Source: Candidatus Altarchaeota archaeon
GTDB taxonomy: Archaea > Altiarchaeota > Altiarchaeia > JAFGQM01
Direction of reading: 5' to 3'
DNA: 9,908 nucleotides
NCBI GenBank assembly: GCA_016935655.1
Contig: JAFGQM010000024.1
Location: forward strand, 1 to 9,908
The position numbers were made by a program, and so were the translations under genes. A model generated the notes under the pieces. The model did no database searches and was not told the DNA's origin. It was given only the letters and a program-made list of their open reading frames with translations. Shown piece by piece: positions 6,428 through 9,908 of this stretch; the stretch's first letter is position 1, and each line of letters starts with the position of its first letter.

Positions 6428-7532
6428 AAAGGAGGTATTGAAGACCAGGATCTGGCTGAAGGAGAGGTTTCAGGACTACTATAAGGGCTCAAAGCTGGCT
6501 TATATGCCTGAGAACATCCACCAAAGGGAGTTTGGATTCGGCTCATTCAGCAAGAAAATCGCAGTCAGGCACAGGGGGTTCAAGGATGAAAAAGACCTCC
6601 AAGAGTACGTAAGGAAAGAGGCACCCGCCCATGTCAACCACTCCACTGCACGCTACAGATTTCCCGCCACTGAGATGGCTGACAAAGAGCATCTTGGCAC
6701 AGACCTCATATTTGACATAGACGTGGGGGATCTGAACCTTCCCTGCTCCAAGGAGCATGGGCCGAACTGGGTTTGCGAGACGTGTTTTGAGGCCCTGAAA
6801 AAAGAGATTATAAAACTCAAAGACTTCCTCATGGAGGATTTTGGATTTGGCGCCGGGGAGATGACCATAAACTTCTCAGGATCCCGGGGTTACCATCTCA
6901 GGATACAAAACGGGAAGGTTTTGTCATTGGATGAAAAGGCCAGGAAGGAGATTACGAACTACCTAAGCTTTGAGGTGGATATCGGGGAGTTCATTAAGGA
7001 CATCGACGGCAGGATAAGGGGCCCTCTGCCCGGTGAGGGGGGGTTAAGGGGGAGGATAGCCAGAACGGTGATAAACGAGATATCGGGTGATGACAGGATA
7101 ACCGAGAAAAAGAGCGTGATAGAACAGATCAAGGAGGGCAACTGGGGCGCGTTCCCAAGGGGCTATGGCCTGAAGAGGATAGGGGAATATGCCAAAAATT
7201 CCGCAGTCAGGATACCCGTCGATTCAAAGGTCACTACAGACTTGTCCCATCTCATAAGACTCCCCGAGACCCTGCATGGTGGCAGTGGCCTACTGGCAAA
7301 GGTAGTGGATGACTTAGATTCCTTCGAACCTATGGGGGAATGCTTTGTCTTCGGTGCTGAGGAGACGAAGGTGGAGATTATGAATGCGGTTCCAGAGTTT
7401 ATGGCGAGGGGGGAGCGGACAGGGCCTTTTGATAAGGGTGGACGAAAAGTGCCTTTGTTCATCGCTGTATTTTTGGCTTGCAAGGGCTTTGCCACCATAA
7501 ACGAAAAGAAGGCGCAGTCTAGGCCAGCTTAG
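6414..7532 (+). CDS. priS: DNA primase catalytic subunit PriS
   Basis: The 372-aa catalytic subunit that makes RNA (and in archaea also DNA) primers. Catalytic metal-binding Asp residues are in DLIFDIDVGD: D101 and D103. A zinc knuckle follows directly (C111, H115, C121, C124). SGSRGYH (155-161) and LIRLPETLHGGSGL (280-293) bind the nucleotide; D276 just before the latter is the likely third catalytic Asp. The early GSFSKKIAVRHRGF (43-56) also matches the family. All key residues are present and the length is slightly above the usual 330-350. It starts inside priL (14-bp overlap), implying coupled translation and equal amounts of the two subunits. Its 3' end overlaps the converging purF gene by 14 bp. 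Confidence 0.97.
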   Translation: MENLEKEVLKTRIWLKERFQDYYKGSKLAYMPENIHQREFGFGSFSKKIAVRHRGFKDEKDLQEYVRKEAPAHVNHSTARYRFPATEMADKEHLGTDLIFDIDVGDLNLPCSKEHGPNWVCETCFEALKKEIIKLKDFLMEDFGFGAGEMTINFSGSRGYHLRIQNGKVLSLDEKARKEITNYLSFEVDIGEFIKDIDGRIRGPLPGEGGLRGRIARTVINEISGDDRITEKKSVIEQIKEGNWGAFPRGYGLKRIGEYAKNSAVRIPVDSKVTTDLSHLIRLPETLHGGSGLLAKVVDDLDSFEPMGECFVFGAEETKVEIMNAVPEFMARGERTGPFDKGGRKVPLFIAVFLACKGFATINEKKAQSRPA

Positions 7533-8952
7533 AACCCCGGGACCCCTCATACGCCGCATCGCCCGTCAGTTTCATCTGGTGCGCTCTGAGATGCCCCAAT
7601 TCAGTCGGATACTCTTCATTCAAACAAGCCAGGCATAGGCTCCTTTTAGGCAAGCCTATGGCTCTTACAAGGTTCTCCATGCTGTTGTAAGCCAGACTGT
7701 CGGCACCTATGAACTTCCTGATTTCATCCACTGTCTTCTCAACAGCTATGAACTGCTTGTATTGCTGCATGTCTATCCCATAGAAGCAGGGGGCTATGAT
7801 CGGAGGGCAGGATATGCGCAGATGCACGGCTTTTGCGCCAGCATCTTTGATCAGGGACACTATCTGCTTCATGGTAGTGCCCCTCACTATGGAATCGTCT
7901 ACCAGGACAACCTCCCGACCCTGTATCTCATCCCTTATCGGTATGAGCTTGGTACGTACTGCAAAGTCCCTGTTCTCGTGGGCAGGCTGTATGAATGTCC
8001 TGCCCATATACCTGTTCCTTATCAAAACCTCAGCATACGGGACTCCGCTTTCTTCCGAGTAACCGACTGCTGCAGCGACCCCAGAGAAAGGCACTGCAGC
8101 TACCACATCCGCCCTTGCAGGATAATCCTTTGCCAAAAATCTACCGAGCTTCTTCCTTGTCTGGTAAACGGAAACGCCATTTATGACGGAGTCGGGTCTG
8201 GAAAAATAGACGTATTCAAACATGCAATGCGCCTTCCTTTGCATCTTCCCGATCCGCTCCTTGGACAAGCCATTGGCGTCAGTTTTTACGATCTCACCGG
8301 GTTTCACATCCCTGACCAGACCTTTTTCAAGCCCGCTGAAGGCACAATCCTCAGAGGAAAACGCAAAGCCCTTGTTGAGCTCGCATACCGACAATGGCCT
8401 GAACCCGTATCGGTCCCTGACTGCATAGAGAGCGTCATTAGTCAAGATGAGCATGGAGTATGAGCCGTCCAAGTGCGACGACGCCAGCTTTATGGCCTCG
8501 AAAAAATCCTTTTCCTTATGGTAATACATGCCTATCAGATAGGCTATTATCTCAGTGTCGGTGGAGGTCATGAAAACATGGCCCCTCTCTGTCCAATAGT
8601 CCCTGAGCTCCCAGAAATTCACCAGATTGCCATTGTGCGCTATTGCAAATTCGATATCGCTGCCCTTGGTAACAAAGGGCTGCGCATTGATGAGTTTGGA
8701 TTCTCCTGCAGTCGAGTACCTGACATGGCCTATCGCCTTGTCCCCTTTTAGGGGGGCTAGGACATCCTCCGTAAAAACCTTATGCGCTAAGCCCATACTC
8801 CTGACTAGGTCTATCTCATTAGAGTTTGATACCGCTATACCAGCAGATTCCTGGCCGCGATGCTGCAAAGAACACAGGCCGAAATAGACATCTCGAGCGG
8901 GGTCATTGGTGCCAAAAACGCCAAAAACGCCACACTCCTCCTTAGGTTTCAT
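7519..8952 (-). CDS. purF: Amidophosphoribosyltransferase (glutamine PRPP amidotransferase)
   Basis: The 477-aa first enzyme of purine synthesis: PRPP plus glutamine gives phosphoribosylamine. The N-terminal Ntn glutaminase domain starts MKPKEEC; C7 is the nucleophile exposed after removal of a six-residue propeptide, as in the Bacillus-type enzyme. HRGQESAGIA (31-40), GHVRYST (75-81) and AHNGNL (105-110) follow. The phosphoribosyltransferase domain has the PRPP loop VVLVDDSIVRGTT (348-360). C243, C389, C440 and C443 match the four ligands of the structural [4Fe-4S] cluster of oxygen-sensitive PurF. YFSRPDS (249-255) is the usual FARPDS element. It reads opposite to its neighbours and diverges from thyA. 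No Shine-Dalgarno sequence precedes the ATG, but a TATA-like box lies about 29 nt away, so the mRNA is probably leaderless. Confidence 0.97.
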   Translation of the reverse strand: MKPKEECGVFGVFGTNDPARDVYFGLCSLQHRGQESAGIAVSNSNEIDLVRSMGLAHKVFTEDVLAPLKGDKAIGHVRYSTAGESKLINAQPFVTKGSDIEFAIAHNGNLVNFWELRDYWTERGHVFMTSTDTEIIAYLIGMYYHKEKDFFEAIKLASSHLDGSYSMLILTNDALYAVRDRYGFRPLSVCELNKGFAFSSEDCAFSGLEKGLVRDVKPGEIVKTDANGLSKERIGKMQRKAHCMFEYVYFSRPDSVINGVSVYQTRKKLGRFLAKDYPARADVVAAVPFSGVAAAVGYSEESGVPYAEVLIRNRYMGRTFIQPAHENRDFAVRTKLIPIRDEIQGREVVLVDDSIVRGTTMKQIVSLIKDAGAKAVHLRISCPPIIAPCFYGIDMQQYKQFIAVEKTVDEIRKFIGADSLAYNSMENLVRAIGLPKRSLCLACLNEEYPTELGHLRAHQMKLTGDAAYEGSRGSKLA

Positions 8953-8959
8953 TTATGAG

Positions 8960-8969
8960 TAATTAATTA
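8960..8969. promoter_or_regulatory. AT palindrome in the purF leader/promoter region
   Basis: TAATTAATTA is a perfect 10-bp palindrome that lies between the purF TATA-like box and its start codon, close to where transcription would begin. Such a position would suit a repressor site. Pure AT palindromes arise easily in AT-rich intergenic DNA, so this is only a candidate. Confidence 0.25.
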
Positions 8970-8973
8970 GTTT

Positions 8974-8987
8974 CAGATATAAAAAAG
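8974..8987 (-). promoter_or_regulatory. TATA-like box of purF
   Basis: On the minus strand this reads CTTTTTTATATCTG, centred about 29 nt before the purF ATG. It is the most TATA-like element of the 107-bp purF-thyA gap, and the spacing suits a leaderless mRNA. Confidence 0.5.
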
Positions 8988-9027
8988 TAATTTTTGATAA
9001 AACCGCGGATAATAAAGGCAGTCTAAG

Positions 9028-9035
9028 CTTTTTAA
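9028..9035 (+). promoter_or_regulatory. TATA-like box of thyA-glyA
   Basis: CTTTTTAA is centred about 28 nt before ATG 9060, the spacing of a leaderless archaeal promoter. The other AT-rich element, GTTATAAAT at 9043-9051, is too near the start codon to serve unless translation begins further downstream. Confidence 0.42.
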
Positions 9036-9059
9036 CCGTATAGTTATAAATTGACGAAA

Positions 9060-9680
9060 ATGTTCATCAACGCTGAGACGATAAATTCTGCCTGGAAAAG
9101 GATTCTCGAGGTGGTGTGGTGCTCCCCAGAATTCGGGAGCGAGCGTGGCAAAACAAAGGAGGTATTCAACCTTTTAGTCAAGATAAGAACACCGCTGAAG
9201 GGCATGATTTGCGAAGGCTTCCCTATGGGCAAGAACGAGTTGGAGTCATATTCAAAACAGCTCTTAGACCCTGACAAAAAGGGCTTTGAGTATACATATG
9301 GCGAGAGATTGCGGAAATGGGGGGATGAGGGTATCGACCAGTTAGGGTTCATAATAAAACGGCTGAAGAAGAATGAAGGCTCCAGGAGGGCGACAGCGGT
9401 TACGTGGATACCCCCCATTGATGAAAGGAATGAGGAGGTCCCCTGTCTCATCATGGTCGACTTCAAGATACGCGAAAAGAAACTCAATCTGACCGCGGTT
9501 TTCAGAAGCAACGACATGTTCGGTGCTTGGCCTGCCAACGCATATGGCCTGACCAGGCTCTGCGAATACGTCGCAAAAGGCGCAAATGTGGGGGTCGGTA
9601 CTATCACCACACTTTCAATATCGGCGCATATATACGAACACGACTGGAAAAACGTAAAAAGGGTGCTGGGTGCAAAATGA
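9060..9680 (+). CDS. thyA: Archaeal-type thymidylate synthase ThyA
   Basis: A 206-aa enzyme of the short archaeal (methanogen-type) branch of ThyA, which converts dUMP to dTMP with a methylene group from a reduced pterin (tetrahydrofolate or a methanopterin). Visible: YGERLRKW (80-87, phosphate-binding Arg region), RRATAVTW (109-116), VPCL with the catalytic C129, VFRSNDMFGAWPANAYGL (147-164, dUMP-binding Arg-Ser and Asn160) and SAHIYEHDW (188-196). It is shorter than bacterial ThyA (about 264 aa), as expected for this branch. I chose ATG 9060 over the in-frame TTG 9051 because the family-like sequence starts there and the TATA spacing fits. Its stop overlaps the glyA start as ATGA, and SHMT supplies the methylene donor, so coexpression makes sense. 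Confidence 0.94.
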   Translation: MFINAETINSAWKRILEVVWCSPEFGSERGKTKEVFNLLVKIRTPLKGMICEGFPMGKNELESYSKQLLDPDKKGFEYTYGERLRKWGDEGIDQLGFIIKRLKKNEGSRRATAVTWIPPIDERNEEVPCLIMVDFKIREKKLNLTAVFRSNDMFGAWPANAYGLTRLCEYVAKGANVGVGTITTLSISAHIYEHDWKNVKRVLGAK

Positions 9681-9908
9681 CGAATGATGACGTCAAAGGG
9701 ATCGTGCCAGAAAGGCCAAGGGATGCTTTTTCGAAGATAAACGAATGGGTGAAAAGATCAACGGAGTGGAGGAGTAAGTGCATAAACCTCATAGCAAGCG
9801 AGAACATAGTGAGCCCGGATGTAAGGGCGGCTCTGATATCTGACTTTGGGGGGAGGTATGCGGAAGGAAGGCCCGGGAAACGTTTTTACCAGGGCACATG
9901 GATGTTGG
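9677..9908 (+). CDS. glyA: Serine hydroxymethyltransferase, N-terminal part (runs off the window)
   Basis: The first 77 residues of a PLP enzyme that converts serine and a tetrahydropterin to glycine and the methylene-pterin. The conserved N-terminal parts INLIASEN (39-46), SPDVRAAL and RYAEGRPGKRFYQGT (near 60-74) are diagnostic and contain the residues that shape the PLP and folate sites. The PLP lysine lies beyond the window. ATG 9677 overlaps the thyA stop (ATGA), which points to coupled translation. The product pair fits: methylene-pterin for thymidylate synthesis and glycine for purine synthesis begun by the adjacent divergent purF. Confidence 0.96.
   Translation, partial: MTNDDVKGIVPERPRDAFSKINEWVKRSTEWRSKCINLIASENIVSPDVRAALISDFGGRYAEGRPGKRFYQGTWML

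Noticed and set aside
7762..8463. 233-aa rightward open frame opposite purF
   Set aside because: purF is certain from its catalytic and PRPP motifs; the opposite frame has no recognisable domain and odd composition.

Overview
The window is a gene-dense stretch of an archaeal chromosome. Evidence for an archaeon: a Csl4 exosome subunit, RNA polymerase subunit Rpo11/RpoL, PCNA, the two-subunit PriS/PriL primase, a diphthamide-synthesis (Dph2) homologue, an archaeal-type thymidylate synthase and a DUF99 protein. AT-rich TATA-like boxes lie about 25-30 nt before several starts that lack a Shine-Dalgarno sequence, suggesting leaderless mRNAs. Arg is mostly AGG and Ile is often ATA. The separate small and large primase genes and the pcn-primase adjacency fit a Euryarchaeota-related or DPANN-like lineage, but I cannot place it more precisely. 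The [4Fe-4S]-type PurF and primase are compatible with an anaerobe, but this is weak evidence.

Layout. 1-42: 5' end of a leftward zinc-ribbon protein. 80-937: a rightward class II histone-deacetylase-like amidohydrolase, apparently sharing a divergent promoter region with it. 938-1297: a stretch of unclear content with two competing reading frames, a G7 run and a strong hairpin, probably holding a small unknown gene. 1298-4662: a tightly packed rightward cluster, dph2 (lacking its N-terminal domain), csl4, rpo11, a DUF99-signal peptidase fusion and a Nudix hydrolase, with gaps of 1-19 nt or overlaps. 4663-4712: a T-rich stretch and a TATA-like box. 4713-7532: the replication set pcn, priL, priS. 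7519-8952: leftward purF, whose 3' end overlaps that of priS by 14 bp. 8953-9059: divergent promoter region. 9060-9908: thyA and the start of glyA, overlapping as ATGA.

How the genes work together. The first cluster combines RNA synthesis (Rpo11), RNA decay (Csl4) and translation-factor modification (Dph2). The second holds the sliding clamp and both primase subunits. The third is one-carbon and nucleotide metabolism: serine hydroxymethyltransferase makes glycine and a methylene-carrying C1 carrier, thymidylate synthase uses the methylene group for dTMP, and PurF begins purine synthesis, a pathway that also consumes glycine and C1 units.

Most unusual points: (1) a Dph2 homologue of 216 aa that lacks the domain carrying one of the three iron-sulfur cysteines; (2) a DUF99 domain joined in frame to a membrane signal peptidase whose eight cysteines all lie on the predicted outer side; (3) the unexplained 938-1297 region directly in front of the truncated dph2.
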